From NCBI RefSeq assembly GCF_016901225.1, contig NZ_JAFEUL010000004.1, positions 186,001 to 250,000 on the forward strand: DNA of 64,000 nucleotides, in the 5' to 3' direction. This stretch comes from Actibacterium sp. 188UL27-1 (GTDB lineage: Bacteria; Pseudomonadota; Alphaproteobacteria; Rhodobacterales; Rhodobacteraceae). The notes beneath the pieces were generated by a model, which was not told where the DNA came from, searched no databases, and saw only the letters and a program-made list of their open reading frames with translations. Of the stretch, positions 27,765 through 37,205 are shown piece after piece (the first letter of the stretch is position 1; each line of letters opens with the position of its first letter). Position numbers and translations under genes: made by a program.

Positions 27765-30302
27765 GTGACCCGTTTTATCGCAAGTTTCTTCGGCGGCATT
27801 TTCGCCATGATCACCACCGGGGCCTTGTTTGCCGCGCTGATGATCGTGGCCGTCTTCTGGATGTACGGGCGTGATTTGCCCAATCATGAAGAATTGGCCC
27901 AGTATAGCCCTCCCACAATCAGCCGGATCTATTCGGGTGAGGGGCGCCTGATCGATGAATTTGCCCAGGAACGCAGGCTTTTCACGCCCGCCACCGATAT
28001 CCCGGAAATGGTAAAGCAGGCCTTCATCTCCGCGGAAGACAAGAATTTCTATCAGCACGCGGGCTACGATCCGATGGGCATGGTCTCTGCGGCTGTGGAT
28101 GCGGCCCAAGGCGGGCGCCTGCGCGGGGCGTCGACGATCACCCAACAGGTCATGAAGAACTTTTTGCTGTCAGGCGATCGGTCGGCCGAGCGCAAGATCC
28201 GGGAACTGATCCTGGCGGCGCGTGTGGAGCAAGCCCTTGATAAAGAAAAGATACTTGAGCTGTATTTGAACGAAATCTACCTGGGCGCAAATTCCTACGG
28301 CGTATCCGCTGCCGCCCAAACCTATTTCAACAAGACACTGTCGCAGTTGGACATTCATGAAGCCGCCTATCTTGCCGCTTTGCCCAAGAAGCCGGCAGAT
28401 TTGCACCCCGTGCGCAATCAGGATGCCGCGGTAGGGCGGAGGAACTTTGTCCTGAAAGAGATGTACGAGAATGGCTACATCACCAGAGATATCTACGAGG
28501 CAGAAAAGCAGGAGCCGCTTCGGTCGGTCCAAAACGGCGATTTCGACAGCTTCCGAAAAGGTCTGCCGCCGCGCGATTATTTCACCGATGAAATTCGCCG
28601 TCAGCTGAGCCGCAACTTTGGCCAGGATGAGTTTTTTGGCGGTGGTCTTACGATCCGCGCCACGATTGATCCGGAGCTTCAGGCCGAGGCCGCCGCGGCA
28701 TTGCGCCGCGGATTAGAGCAGTTTGACCGCGGTACCAAACGGTGGCGCGGCACGGGCGAAACCATCCCTCCCGAACAGCTGACGGATGAGGGCTCGTGGC
28801 GCGCGGCATTGGCCAAAGTCAAGGTGGCCCGCGATATCGACCTGGTCTCCCAATGGCATCCGGCAGTTGTGTTGGAGGTGAACGAACAGAGCCTAAGCAT
28901 CGGAATTGAAGGTGTGACCGAAACCGATGCGGAACCCTTCACGGTTCCGCGCAAAGACATCGCCTGGATGCGCGGTGATTTCTTTGAGAATTTCGAGATC
29001 GGCGATGTGGTTCATGTGCGCCGCATGGTCGAAGATGGGAGTGGCACCTTTATTCGGTGGACACTACGCCAGGTGCCCGAGGTGCAGGGCGGCTTCATGG
29101 CCATGGACGTGAACACCGGGCGCGTGCTGGCCATGCAAGGCGGCTTTTCCTATCAGCATTCGGTGTTCAATCGCGCGACCCAGGCAACCCGGCAGCCCGG
29201 ATCGGCGTTCAAGCCGTTTGTTTATGCTGCCGCGTTGGACAGCGGCTATACACCCGCAACAATCGTTGTCGACGCCCCGATCGAGATCAACACGCCCCAG
29301 GGAGTCTGGCGACCCAAGAATGCATCGAACCGGTTTTATGGCCCGACCCCTGTCCGCACCGGGATTGAGCAGTCGCGCAACCTGATGACAATCCGTCTGG
29401 CCCAAGAGGTCGGCATGGATACTGTTGCGCGCTATGCCGAACAATTTGGCGTTTACAACAGTATGAACCGGTTCCTATCCAACGCGCTCGGCGCCGAGGA
29501 AACGACCTTGTTCAAGATGGTCTCGGCCTATGCAATGTTTGCCAATGGCGGGGAGCGGGTGGAACCCACCCTTGTCGACCGTGTTCAGGATCGCTGGGGC
29601 AAGACCGTGTTCCGCCATGATCAACGCACCTGCGAGGATTGTCGGACCGCATCCCTCAACGTGGGAGAAACACCGCGGATCACATCAGATCGTGATCGCG
29701 TCATTAATGCGATCACTGCGTATCAGTTGACCTCTATGATGCGCGGCGTGGTGCAGCGGGGCACGGCGCGAAAGAACGTAAACCTTGGTGATGTTCCCGT
29801 GGCGGGCAAAACCGGCACGACGAACGATTCCAAAGACGTGTGGTTCGTGGGTTTCACGAACTCCATCGCCGCTGGCTGCTATATTGGATATGACCGGCCA
29901 CGCAGCTTGGGGCGCAGCGCATCGGGCGGCGGGATGTGTGGCCCTGTGTTTAACAGCTTCATGAAAAAGGCGACGGCCAAATACGGTGGCGGCGATTTTG
30001 ATGTCCCCCCCGGTGGGCGTTTCATCAAGATTGATCGCTTCAGCGGCGCTCGGCTGAGCGACAGCGCGGGCGGTGCAAACGTGGTTGCGGAATATTTTCG
30101 CGATGGTGAAGAGCCGACCTTTGGCCTTGCCGCTTTTGTTGATGGCGGCTTTGCCATGGGCTCCGATCTGCCGCTCTTTGCCGCCGGCGATGATGATTTG
30201 AGCGGCTCGACTAAGACGGTCACGACATCGACGGGCCGCCGGGTGAAAATCGCGCCGAAGGCCAGTATCCAGTCGATCCGCTCCCGCTCCGGCTTGTACT
30301 GA
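27765..30302 (+). CDS. mrcA: Penicillin-binding protein 1A (bifunctional)
   Basis: 845 residues. One membrane anchor (about 12-35), a glycosyltransferase GT51 domain (about 55-230: ISAEDKNFYQHAGYDPMG, GASTITQQVMKN, KEKILELYLNEIYLG), an OB-like insert (about 320-440), and a transpeptidase domain with the active-site SAFK (Ser480), the SRN motif in IEQSRNLMTI and KTGTTND (about 682). Polymerises glycan chains and crosslinks peptides outside the inner membrane. Start codon GTG; AGAGG six bases upstream. The 234 bases before it contain only the promoter. Confidence 0.96.
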   Translation: MTRFIASFFGGIFAMITTGALFAALMIVAVFWMYGRDLPNHEELAQYSPPTISRIYSGEGRLIDEFAQERRLFTPATDIPEMVKQAFISAEDKNFYQHAGYDPMGMVSAAVDAAQGGRLRGASTITQQVMKNFLLSGDRSAERKIRELILAARVEQALDKEKILELYLNEIYLGANSYGVSAAAQTYFNKTLSQLDIHEAAYLAALPKKPADLHPVRNQDAAVGRRNFVLKEMYENGYITRDIYEAEKQEPLRSVQNGDFDSFRKGLPPRDYFTDEIRRQLSRNFGQDEFFGGGLTIRATIDPELQAEAAAALRRGLEQFDRGTKRWRGTGETIPPEQLTDEGSWRAALAKVKVARDIDLVSQWHPAVVLEVNEQSLSIGIEGVTETDAEPFTVPRKDIAWMRGDFFENFEIGDVVHVRRMVEDGSGTFIRWTLRQVPEVQGGFMAMDVNTGRVLAMQGGFSYQHSVFNRATQATRQPGSAFKPFVYAAALDSGYTPATIVVDAPIEINTPQGVWRPKNASNRFYGPTPVRTGIEQSRNLMTIRLAQEVGMDTVARYAEQFGVYNSMNRFLSNALGAEETTLFKMVSAYAMFANGGERVEPTLVDRVQDRWGKTVFRHDQRTCEDCRTASLNVGETPRITSDRDRVINAITAYQLTSMMRGVVQRGTARKNVNLGDVPVAGKTGTTNDSKDVWFVGFTNSIAAGCYIGYDRPRSLGRSASGGGMCGPVFNSFMKKATAKYGGGDFDVPPGGRFIKIDRFSGARLSDSAGGANVVAEYFRDGEEPTFGLAAFVDGGFAMGSDLPLFAAGDDDLSGSTKTVTTSTGRRVKIAPKASIQSIRSRSGLY

Positions 30303-30317
30303 CGGCTGATCCCGGCA

Positions 30318-30348
30318 CCGCTCGCCACCCTTGTGGTGCGCCGAGCGG
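30318..30348 (+). terminator. Hairpin between mrcA and prfB
   Basis: Stem CCGCTCG/CGAGCGG encloses a second short stem CCAC/GTGG. No T-run follows; it may only attenuate transcription into prfB. Confidence 0.3.
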
Positions 30349-30390
30349 CGCTGTATCACACCAGCCTGACCCCAAGATCCGAGATGCCCC

Positions 30391-31518
30391 ATGCGCGCCG
30401 AAGCCCAAAACACCGCTGATGCCATTCGCAAGTCGCTTGCCCTTCTTGGTCAGCGCCTGAACTGGGACACCGCACCCCATCGGCTTGAAGAATTCAATGC
30501 CCGTGTCGAGGATCCGGATCTTTGGAACGATCCGACAGCTGCGCAAAAGCTGATGCGTGATCGCCAGATGCTGGTCGATGCCATGGAAACCTATACCAGC
30601 ATTGAGCGGGACCTGAACGACACGTTGGAACTGATCGAACTGGGCGAGATGGAAGAGGATACAGAGGTGGTGGCCGATGCCGAGACCTCCCTTTCTGCGC
30701 TTGCCGAAAAGGCTGCGGCCCGGGAATTGGAAGCCCTGCTCGACGGGGAGGCCGATGGCAACGATACCTTCCTTGAGATCAATTCAGGCGCAGGCGGCAC
30801 CGAATCCTGCGACTGGGCCAGCATGCTGGCGCGGATGTATGTCCGCTGGGCCGAAAAGAAGGGCTACACGGTCGAGCTGCAGTCAGAGACAGCAGGTGAA
30901 GAGGCGGGTATCAAATCCGCTGCCTACAAGATCAGCGGACCCAATGCTTATGGCTGGCTGAAATCAGAAAGTGGTGTGCACCGCCTGGTGCGGATCTCTC
31001 CGTTCGACTCAGCGGCCAAGCGCCATACCAGCTTTTGTTCCGTCTGGGTTTATCCGGTGGTTGACGACAATATCGAGATCGAAGTGAACCCTGCCGATAT
31101 CCGCATCGACACCTATCGCAGCTCGGGCGCAGGCGGGCAGCACGTGAACACGACCGATTCAGCTGTGCGGATCACCCATAACCCGACCGGCATCGTGGTG
31201 ACATCATCTGAAAAGTCCCAGCATCAGAATCGCGACATCGCCATGAAGGCCCTGAAGTCACGGCTTTACCAGATGGAGCTGGACCGTCGGAACGCTGCCA
31301 TCAACGAGGCACACGAAAACAAGGGCGATGCCGGCTGGGGCAACCAGATACGGTCCTATGTCCTGCAACCTTACCAGATGGTGAAGGATCTGCGCACGAA
31401 TCATGAAACGTCGGACACAAAGGGTGTTCTGGATGGGGACTTAGATGGCTTCATGGCGGCGACCCTGGCCCAGGGCGCAGCGGGCAAGGGACGGGACGAG
31501 GCGCAGGCCACCGCCTGA
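30391..31518 (+). CDS. prfB: Peptide chain release factor 2
   Basis: 375 residues. Recognises UGA and UAA stops. The ester-hydrolysis motif [18 protein letters not shown] (GGQ near residue 249) and [17 protein letters not shown] are clear, with the class-2 codon recognition region around [19 protein letters not shown]. It reads as a single frame from the ATG at 30391, with no internal UGA and thus without the programmed +1 frameshift known from E. coli; this is normal for alphaproteobacteria. Confidence 0.96.
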   Translation: MRAEAQNTADAIRKSLALLGQRLNWDTAPHRLEEFNARVEDPDLWNDPTAAQKLMRDRQMLVDAMETYTSIERDLNDTLELIELGEMEEDTEVVADAETSLSALAEKAAARELEALLDGEADGNDTFLEINSGAGGTESCDWASMLARMYVRWAEKKGYTVELQSETAGEEAGIKSAAYKISGPNAYGWLKSESGVHRLVRISPFDSAAKRHTSFCSVWVYPVVDDNIEIEVNPADIRIDTYRSSGAGGQHVNTTDSAVRITHNPTGIVVTSSEKSQHQNRDIAMKALKSRLYQMELDRRNAAINEAHENKGDAGWGNQIRSYVLQPYQMVKDLRTNHETSDTKGVLDGDLDGFMAATLAQGAAGKGRDEAQATA

Positions 31519-31593
31519 CCCTGCGGAAAGATCTTGTCGGGCCGCTCGACCCTCGGGCATTATGAGGCCGAGGCCTGCCTAAGGATTGCGTAT

Positions 31594-32388
31594 GTGGACC
31601 AGCTGACAGATTACATTCCGCCCCGGGACGCATCGCCGCGCCCCTCCATCCGCACGCTCACCTTTCAGGATCTGGTGACGTCGCTTTTTCGCGGATGGCA
31701 TGACGCGCGACGCGCCTGGCCCTTTGGATTGATATTTGCGGGCTTTTACGTAGCGGGTGGCTTGATCCTGACCTTTCTGTCACCGGGCTTTTTGTGGCAG
31801 ATTATTCTGCTTGCCTTGGCCTTTCCGCTTTTCGCACCTTTTGCCGCTGTGGGGCTCTATGAAGTCAGTCGCCGGTTGGAACGCAGCCTCAGGCTCGACG
31901 GGTCAGAAATCCTGGGCGTGCTTTGGCGCGAGCGGAACCGTGAAATCCCATGGTTGGGCGGCCTGATCGTCTTTTATTTTCTGTTCTACAGCTTCTTGGC
32001 ACATATGATCTTTGCGCTGTTCATGGGATTATCGGCGATGACCAACGTCTCAACCTCGTGGGAGGCGTTTCTGACGCCGAATGGCTTGACCATGATCGCC
32101 GTGCAAGTGCTGGTGGGGGCGGTGCTGGGGTTGCTGCTTTATGCGTTGACGGTGATCTCCTTGCCGCTGGTGCTGGACAAGGAAATCGATTTTGTCTCAG
32201 CAATGATTTTGAGCGTCGGAGTCGTTCGTCAGAACCCGGCTGTTATGTTCACATGGGCCTTTATCCTGGGTGCGGTGATGCTGTTGGCAATGATCCCAGC
32301 CTTCCTTGGCCTCTTGGTGGCGCTGCCGGTCCTGGGTCACGCATCCTGGCACCTTTACCGACGCGCATTGAGCCACCCCGTGGCATGA
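31594..32388 (+). CDS. DUF2189-family integral membrane protein
   Basis: 264 residues with about six membrane helices (first near residues 37-60, last near 220-245). Starts MDQLTDYIPPRDASPRPSIR and holds LFRGWHDARRAWPFGLIFAG, PLFAPFAAVGLYEVSRRLE and KEIDFVSAMILSVGVVRQNP, which are typical of DUF2189. Function unknown. The frame begins at a TTG at 31534, but AAGGA eight bases before the GTG at 31594 gives the better start. Its stop overlaps the start of the amidase gene (ATGA). Confidence 0.85.
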   Translation: MDQLTDYIPPRDASPRPSIRTLTFQDLVTSLFRGWHDARRAWPFGLIFAGFYVAGGLILTFLSPGFLWQIILLALAFPLFAPFAAVGLYEVSRRLERSLRLDGSEILGVLWRERNREIPWLGGLIVFYFLFYSFLAHMIFALFMGLSAMTNVSTSWEAFLTPNGLTMIAVQVLVGAVLGLLLYALTVISLPLVLDKEIDFVSAMILSVGVVRQNPAVMFTWAFILGAVMLLAMIPAFLGLLVALPVLGHASWHLYRRALSHPVA

Positions 32389-33740
32389 CGGGGCCAGCCC
32401 GCCGCCGGATGGAGGCAACGCTGACCCGTATTGATACGTGCAACGATACAATCAATGCCATCGTTTCACTGCGCGACCCCGATACACTGTTGGCCGACGC
32501 CGACCGCGCTGACAGATCAGATCTGATAGGTCCGCTCCACGGTATCCCAATGGCCGTTAAAGATCTGGTCGCCACCGCCGGGATCCGCACGACCCTTGGT
32601 TCCCCCATCTTTGCCACCCATGTGCCAAGCGCTGATGATGCCGTTGCACGACGATTGCGACAGGCCGGGGCCATCCTGATCGGCAAGACGAATACGCCCG
32701 AATTTGGCCTTGGCTCCCATTCCTATAACCCGGTGCATGGGGTGACCCGAAACCCCTATGATACCCGATTGACGGCAGGCGGATCATCGGGCGGCGCGGC
32801 GGCGGCTTTGGCCTGTGGTATGGTCGACCTGGCCGATGGGTCTGACATGATGGGCAGCCTGCGCAACCCGGCGGGCTGGTGCAATATCTATGGATTTCGG
32901 CCAAGCTGGGGTCTGGTTCCTGCGGATGCCGTGGGCGACAGCTATCTGCACATGCTGGCCACGGACGGGCCCATGGCACGCAGCCCCGCAGGCTTGGCAA
33001 GACTGTTACAAGTGCTTGCCGAGCCCGAGCCGTTGCGCCCCTTCGGACGCAAGCCCGAGGATTTCACGGCCGCGCTGGCGCACCCAGCAAGGCGATCACG
33101 CATCGGATGGTTGAACGATTGGGATGGGGCCTATCCCATGGAGCCGGGCATTCTTGACCTGTGCCGCGATGCGCTGGCGATATTCGATACGCCGGTGGAG
33201 CGGATGTTGGCCCCTTTCGATGCCGCCCGATTGTGGACAAGCTGGACAACCTTGCGTGCCTTTTCCGTCGCAGCAAAACTGGAGCCGCTTTACGCCGATC
33301 CGATCAAGCGCGCCCAATTGAAACCGGAGGCGATCTGGGAGGTCGAGCGCGGGCTCGCTCTTTCGGCCATGGATCTGCAACGGGCCAGCCTTGACCGGTC
33401 CGACTGGTTTCGAACCGCCATGACACTGTTTGGCCAGTTTGATTTTTTGGCCCTGCCCACGGCACAGGTTTGGCCGTTTCCGGCTGACTGGCATTGGCCG
33501 AAATCGATCGACGGTACCGAGATGAACACCTATCACCGCTGGATGGAAGTAGTGATTCCGGTCAGCCTGATCGGGTTGCCCTGCATTGCTGTGCCTGCCG
33601 GGTTCGGTCCGGCGGGGCTGCCCATGGGGGTGCAGCTTTTTGGGCCGCCGGGGTCTGATGTGGCGCTGTTGCAGTTGGCACAACATTACCATGAGCGCAC
33701 CGATTGGACGGGTCAGCGTCCGCCCATACTTTGGGGTTGA
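32385..33740 (+). CDS. Amidase signature family enzyme
   Basis: 451 residues. Ser-cisSer-Lys hydrolase of amides: Lys59 in GIPMAVKDLVATAG, the glycine/serine loop AGGSSGGAAAALA (Ser134/135) and nucleophile Ser158 in GSDMMGSLRNPAG. The family usually reads DxGGS at the last site; here a Met replaces the first Gly. The N-terminus is about 20 residues shorter than in most relatives, lacking the usual first helix; the only linked start is the ATG that overlaps the DUF2189 stop. Substrate unknown. The 3' end overlaps the convergent MFS gene by 28 bases. Confidence 0.87.
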   Translation: MTGPARRRMEATLTRIDTCNDTINAIVSLRDPDTLLADADRADRSDLIGPLHGIPMAVKDLVATAGIRTTLGSPIFATHVPSADDAVARRLRQAGAILIGKTNTPEFGLGSHSYNPVHGVTRNPYDTRLTAGGSSGGAAAALACGMVDLADGSDMMGSLRNPAGWCNIYGFRPSWGLVPADAVGDSYLHMLATDGPMARSPAGLARLLQVLAEPEPLRPFGRKPEDFTAALAHPARRSRIGWLNDWDGAYPMEPGILDLCRDALAIFDTPVERMLAPFDAARLWTSWTTLRAFSVAAKLEPLYADPIKRAQLKPEAIWEVERGLALSAMDLQRASLDRSDWFRTAMTLFGQFDFLALPTAQVWPFPADWHWPKSIDGTEMNTYHRWMEVVIPVSLIGLPCIAVPAGFGPAGLPMGVQLFGPPGSDVALLQLAQHYHERTDWTGQRPPILWG

Positions 33741-35167
33741 GTGGCGGCGCGCGGCAGGTAGATCAATGCGCCAATACAGGACAGCCCGGCCAGAACCGCC
33801 GCAACCCCGCATAGCAGGGTAAAGGCGCGCGTTGTCGCAATGGCATGCGCGGCATCCGGATCCGCGGCGCCAAAGCTGAGCGCGCCGCCATAGGCCCCAT
33901 AAACAACCGCAGCGAGGCTGCCCATGGCCGCCACCGCGATCAACCCGGCCAGACGACTGACCGCATTGTTGACGCCCGATGCCGTGCCGGTCGATGCGGC
34001 AGGCACCGAGGCCATAATGGTCGTGGATAATGGCGTGACAATCAGGGCCATGCCAGCGCCAAGAACCACGCAGCCCGGAAACGTCCGGGTCCAGAATTGC
34101 ATGGCAGGAGCAGTGATTGCGATAGCGACGTAGGCGATGGCCAACAGGCCGCATCCCGTGGCGATCAAGGGGCCTGCGCCAAACCGCGGCTCTAACCGGC
34201 CGATCCGGGCCGAAAACAGCCCGATAAAGACCGATAGGGGGGCAAAGGCTGCGGCCGCTTCGATCGCGGTGACACCCCAGGTGGAGATGACGGTCATTGG
34301 CAGGTAAAACAGCAGGGTCGATAGCGCGAAATAAATGGTAAACGTGATCGCATTGGCCGCTGAAAAGGCGCGGTCTGCAAACAGGCCAAGGGGCAACATG
34401 GGGCAGGGGGAGTGGGCTTCGACCCATAGGAACAGTGCCAGTGCTGCAATCCCGAAAGTCGCCAGACCAAGGGATGCGCTTTGTCCATGTTCGGCCCCCG
34501 TCAACGCCCAGGCCAAGGCACCAAGCCCAAGGGTCGCCAAGGCCGCGCCGGGCAAGTCCAACCCCGCTGTTGCTGTATTGGGATCCCGATCAACATGGCG
34601 GATCAACAGCCACAATGCCAGGGCACCCAGGGGCAGGTTCACCGCAAAGATCCACCGCCAGATGCTATCCGTGCCAAAGGTCAGCAGGAGACCACCAATG
34701 ATCGGGCCGGCAGCCGTGGTGACGGCGGATGCGGCGGCCCAGGTTCCGATGGCAGCGCCCCGTTCACCGTCAGGATAGGCGCGGGCGATCAGCGCAAGGG
34801 ATCCCGGGACCATGAAGGCCGCACCCACTCCCTGGACCAAACGCGCGATGATTAGAGACTGCGCATTGGGAGCCGCGGCACAAAAGACAGAGGCCACGAC
34901 AAACAGCGCAATCCCGCCGCCAAAGACCCGGGCCAGCCCAAATCTGTCGCCGAACGCGCCGCCAACCAGGATCAAAGCCGACAATGTCAGCAGATAGGCG
35001 TTGGAAATCCATTGGGCCTGGGACAGCGTCGCGCCCAGATCAGCGCGCATGGCTGGCAGTGCAATGGCCACTACAGATCCGTCGATGAACCCCAGGGCAG
35101 AGGCCAGGATGGCCGTCACCAACAACCATCTCCGATTGGCAGTTGCACAGATCGGAAACGAAGACAC
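33713..35167 (-). CDS. MFS drug:H+ antiporter, DHA2 (EmrB/QacA) type
   Basis: About 484 residues, 14 predicted membrane helices. DHA2 markers: LGFIDGSVVAIALPAMRADL in helix 1, AQWISNAYLLTLSALILVGG, GDRFGLARVFGGG and RLVQGVGAAFMVPGSLALI. The start is uncertain: the frame is open to 35329, but that part crosses the bactofilin terminator and gene. A GTG at 35167 gives MSSFPICATANRRWLLVTAI, close to the family start, yet it lies inside the hairpin at 35163-35186; a later TTG or GTG is also possible. Exported compound not predictable. Confidence 0.85.
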   Translation of the reverse strand: MSSFPICATANRRWLLVTAILASALGFIDGSVVAIALPAMRADLGATLSQAQWISNAYLLTLSALILVGGAFGDRFGLARVFGGGIALFVVASVFCAAAPNAQSLIIARLVQGVGAAFMVPGSLALIARAYPDGERGAAIGTWAAASAVTTAAGPIIGGLLLTFGTDSIWRWIFAVNLPLGALALWLLIRHVDRDPNTATAGLDLPGAALATLGLGALAWALTGAEHGQSASLGLATFGIAALALFLWVEAHSPCPMLPLGLFADRAFSAANAITFTIYFALSTLLFYLPMTVISTWGVTAIEAAAAFAPLSVFIGLFSARIGRLEPRFGAGPLIATGCGLLAIAYVAIAITAPAMQFWTRTFPGCVVLGAGMALIVTPLSTTIMASVPAASTGTASGVNNAVSRLAGLIAVAAMGSLAAVVYGAYGGALSFGAADPDAAHAIATTRAFTLLCGVAAVLAGLSCIGALIYLPRAATQPQSMGGR

Positions 35168-35186
35168 CGCCGAAGGCGGCGGTGTC
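35163..35186 (-). terminator. Terminator of the M23-bactofilin operon
   Basis: Perfect 10-bp stem GACACCGCCG/CGGCGGTGTC with a four-base loop, 25 bases past the bactofilin stop, followed on the minus strand by TTCGTTT. It overlaps the presumed start region of the MFS gene. Confidence 0.65.
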
Positions 35187-35210
35187 GGGTGTTGGATATG
35201 CTGGGTGATC

Positions 35211-35726
35211 CTACCCGCCAGCGGCGGCGGGTTTCGCAGCTGGTGCACCAGCCACTGGCTTGCTCGCATTGGCATTGAGCGGATCGTCCTGCCGTTGGAC
35301 CGATCCTTCGAAATGCGCACCGCTTTCAATGGCGATGGTCTTGTGGATGATGTCCCCTTCGACCCGCGCGGTCGAGGTAAGGCGGACCTTCAAGCCACGT
35401 ACCCGGCCCACGATCCGACCATTGACGATGACGTCATCGGCCACGATCTCTCCCTTTACGGTTGCGCCTTCGCCAACAGTCAGCAGATGGGCGCGGATAT
35501 CACCTTCGACCGTGCCTTCGACCTGGATATCGCCCGACGTTTTGATGTTGCCGGTAATGGTTAGATCGGACGAGATGACCGATGCAGGCGGTTTTGCCTT
35601 TGTGGCGGATGGTTTACTATCCATCGCGGGCTTTGCGGCCGCTGCCGGGGCGTCTGACATGCTGGTCTTATCTCCTTCACCGGGCTTTGCGGCGCCGGGC
35701 TCGTTTGTCCTGCTTTTAGAAAACAT
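35211..35726 (-). CDS. Bactofilin (polymer-forming cytoskeletal protein)
   Basis: 171 residues. Central beta-helix domain (about 48-145) with regularly spaced glycine and valine repeats: DLTITGNIKTSGDIQVEGTV, GEGATVKGEIVADDVIVNG, RIVGRVRGLKVRLTSTARVE. Flanks are disordered and rich in Ala, Lys and Pro. Bactofilins form membrane-associated filaments that place cell-wall enzymes. The start overlaps the stop of the M23 peptidase gene by 11 bases, a pairing known from several bacteria in which the filament localises the peptidase. Confidence 0.92.
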   Translation of the reverse strand: MFSKSRTNEPGAAKPGEGDKTSMSDAPAAAAKPAMDSKPSATKAKPPASVISSDLTITGNIKTSGDIQVEGTVEGDIRAHLLTVGEGATVKGEIVADDVIVNGRIVGRVRGLKVRLTSTARVEGDIIHKTIAIESGAHFEGSVQRQDDPLNANASKPVAGAPAAKPAAAGG

Positions 35727-37110
35727 CGTTTGCTGCCTTGATGTAGATCATCGGATTGACGGGTTTGCCTCCGACGCGCACTTCATAGTGCAGGTGGGTG
35801 CCGGTCGATCGGCCAGAATTTCCCATATCACCGATCCTGTCCCCGCGCGAGACCCTTTGGCCGACAGAGACGCGAATCTGGGCAAGATGGGCGTATCTCG
35901 TTTCGATCCCGAACTCGTGCTGGATCTTTATTAGACGTCCGTATCCTGATTGCCAACCGGCATGGATGACCACCCCGTCTGCGGTGGCGGTGATCGGCGT
36001 ACCGTGGCTTGCTGCAAAATCGGTACCGTTATGCATGCGGCCCCAGCGCGGCCCAAAGCCGGAGGTGTAGCGAAAGGCTGACTTCACCGGAATATCGAAA
36101 GGCGCCTTTTGCGCTGCCAGCCGGTACAGGTTCACCCGGTCCAGGCTTTTCAGGATATCGTTGGCGCGCTGGCTGTCCGGATCCAGTGGCCCGCCCTTTG
36201 TCGACACGATCAAGGGTGTCAGCGGCCCGCCTTGGCCGGAATATCCCCGGCGCACGGTTTCGATCAGCTGTTCGGGGGGGAGACCCGCCGCGCTGAACAT
36301 CTTATCCAGCGGTGCCACGGATACGGTGACCGCCTCTTCCAACTGGGCAAAGATCTTGTCATTGCGGTCCAGGATCAATTCGCGCTCGAAGGCGATGGCT
36401 TCCATCTCTTCCCGGGCGAAATCGGCCTCATCCGCCAGATCATCCCGCTCCACCGCGGTGGTTTGCAATGCGGCTGTCAGAAAATCCAAGGTGCCTGCAA
36501 TATCCTGGGCAGAGGCGACAGCGGTTGACGTTTCCTCACTCTCACCGGCGATTTTGGCCACCAGCCGGGACGCTTCATCGCGGGCTGTGTCACGCTCTTT
36601 GGTAGTGCGGCGCAGGGTCGACTGGATGACACCGATGCCGGTTTCCAACTCGCGCCTGCGGTCTTCGGATGCCAATAGTTCGGACTGCATCTCCGAAATG
36701 GTGCGCAAGGCCGCGTTGAACCGTTCCTGCGCTGCGACCGCTTCTGCCGCACGGGCGTCACGCGTATCGGACAACTCGTTCAGCCGCGTTTCGTAGGTTG
36801 CCTGGTTCCGCTTTGCCTGATCACGGGCATTCCCCGATCCGATGCTATCCATCAGCAAAACTGCTGTGACGATGATCGTCCAGCCCAGCAGCATTGCACC
36901 CCCGGCCAGAACCATGGCCTGCGTCGCAGATCGCAGTCGAATGAATCGTGTTTCGGTGTCGGAACGCAAGAAGAGCCGCTGTTCAGGCAGGCGACGTTCT
37001 AGATACGTATGGAAACGGTGCTTAAAGCCAGCTCGCAATGACTCGTCCCTGTTGACCCTGTCCTCGATCTTGCCTCTCGTATCCCCCCGGACGGGCAAGC
37101 TCGACCCCAA
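35716..37110 (-). CDS. M23 peptidoglycan endopeptidase with coiled coil
   Basis: 464 residues as drawn. Basic N-terminus, a membrane helix (about 62-87, AMVLAGGAMLLGWTIIVTAV), a long coiled coil (about 90-260) and a C-terminal LytM/M23 domain (about 350-455) with the zinc ligands in GRMHNGTDFAASHG and THLHYEVRV. Likely a periplasmic DD-endopeptidase or an activator of amidases. The frame opens with a TTG at 37110; later TTG codons near the conserved HTYLERRLPEQRLFLRSD are alternatives, so the exact start is open. Operon with bactofilin. Confidence 0.88.
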   Translation of the reverse strand: MGSSLPVRGDTRGKIEDRVNRDESLRAGFKHRFHTYLERRLPEQRLFLRSDTETRFIRLRSATQAMVLAGGAMLLGWTIIVTAVLLMDSIGSGNARDQAKRNQATYETRLNELSDTRDARAAEAVAAQERFNAALRTISEMQSELLASEDRRRELETGIGVIQSTLRRTTKERDTARDEASRLVAKIAGESEETSTAVASAQDIAGTLDFLTAALQTTAVERDDLADEADFAREEMEAIAFERELILDRNDKIFAQLEEAVTVSVAPLDKMFSAAGLPPEQLIETVRRGYSGQGGPLTPLIVSTKGGPLDPDSQRANDILKSLDRVNLYRLAAQKAPFDIPVKSAFRYTSGFGPRWGRMHNGTDFAASHGTPITATADGVVIHAGWQSGYGRLIKIQHEFGIETRYAHLAQIRVSVGQRVSRGDRIGDMGNSGRSTGTHLHYEVRVGGKPVNPMIYIKAANDVF

Positions 37111-37205
37111 TTAGCTTTGGGGGCGGTCGGGCGCAAGAAAATTGGCTATATTTTGAGGACTTGCGAGGTATTGTTGGCGTTATGCGCAAGTTTTTGCCGA
37201 TGACC

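Noticed and set aside
30391-31518. Possible programmed +1 frameshift in prfB
   Set aside because: The gene reads through in one frame with no internal UGA near codon 25.
33096-34427. 443-codon minus-strand frame covering the amidase end and the MFS gene
   Set aside because: Shadow frame; both real genes have clear family motifs in other frames.
35168-35329. N-terminal extension of the MFS gene
   Set aside because: It crosses a strong terminator and overlaps the bactofilin gene, and the extra residues are not family-like.
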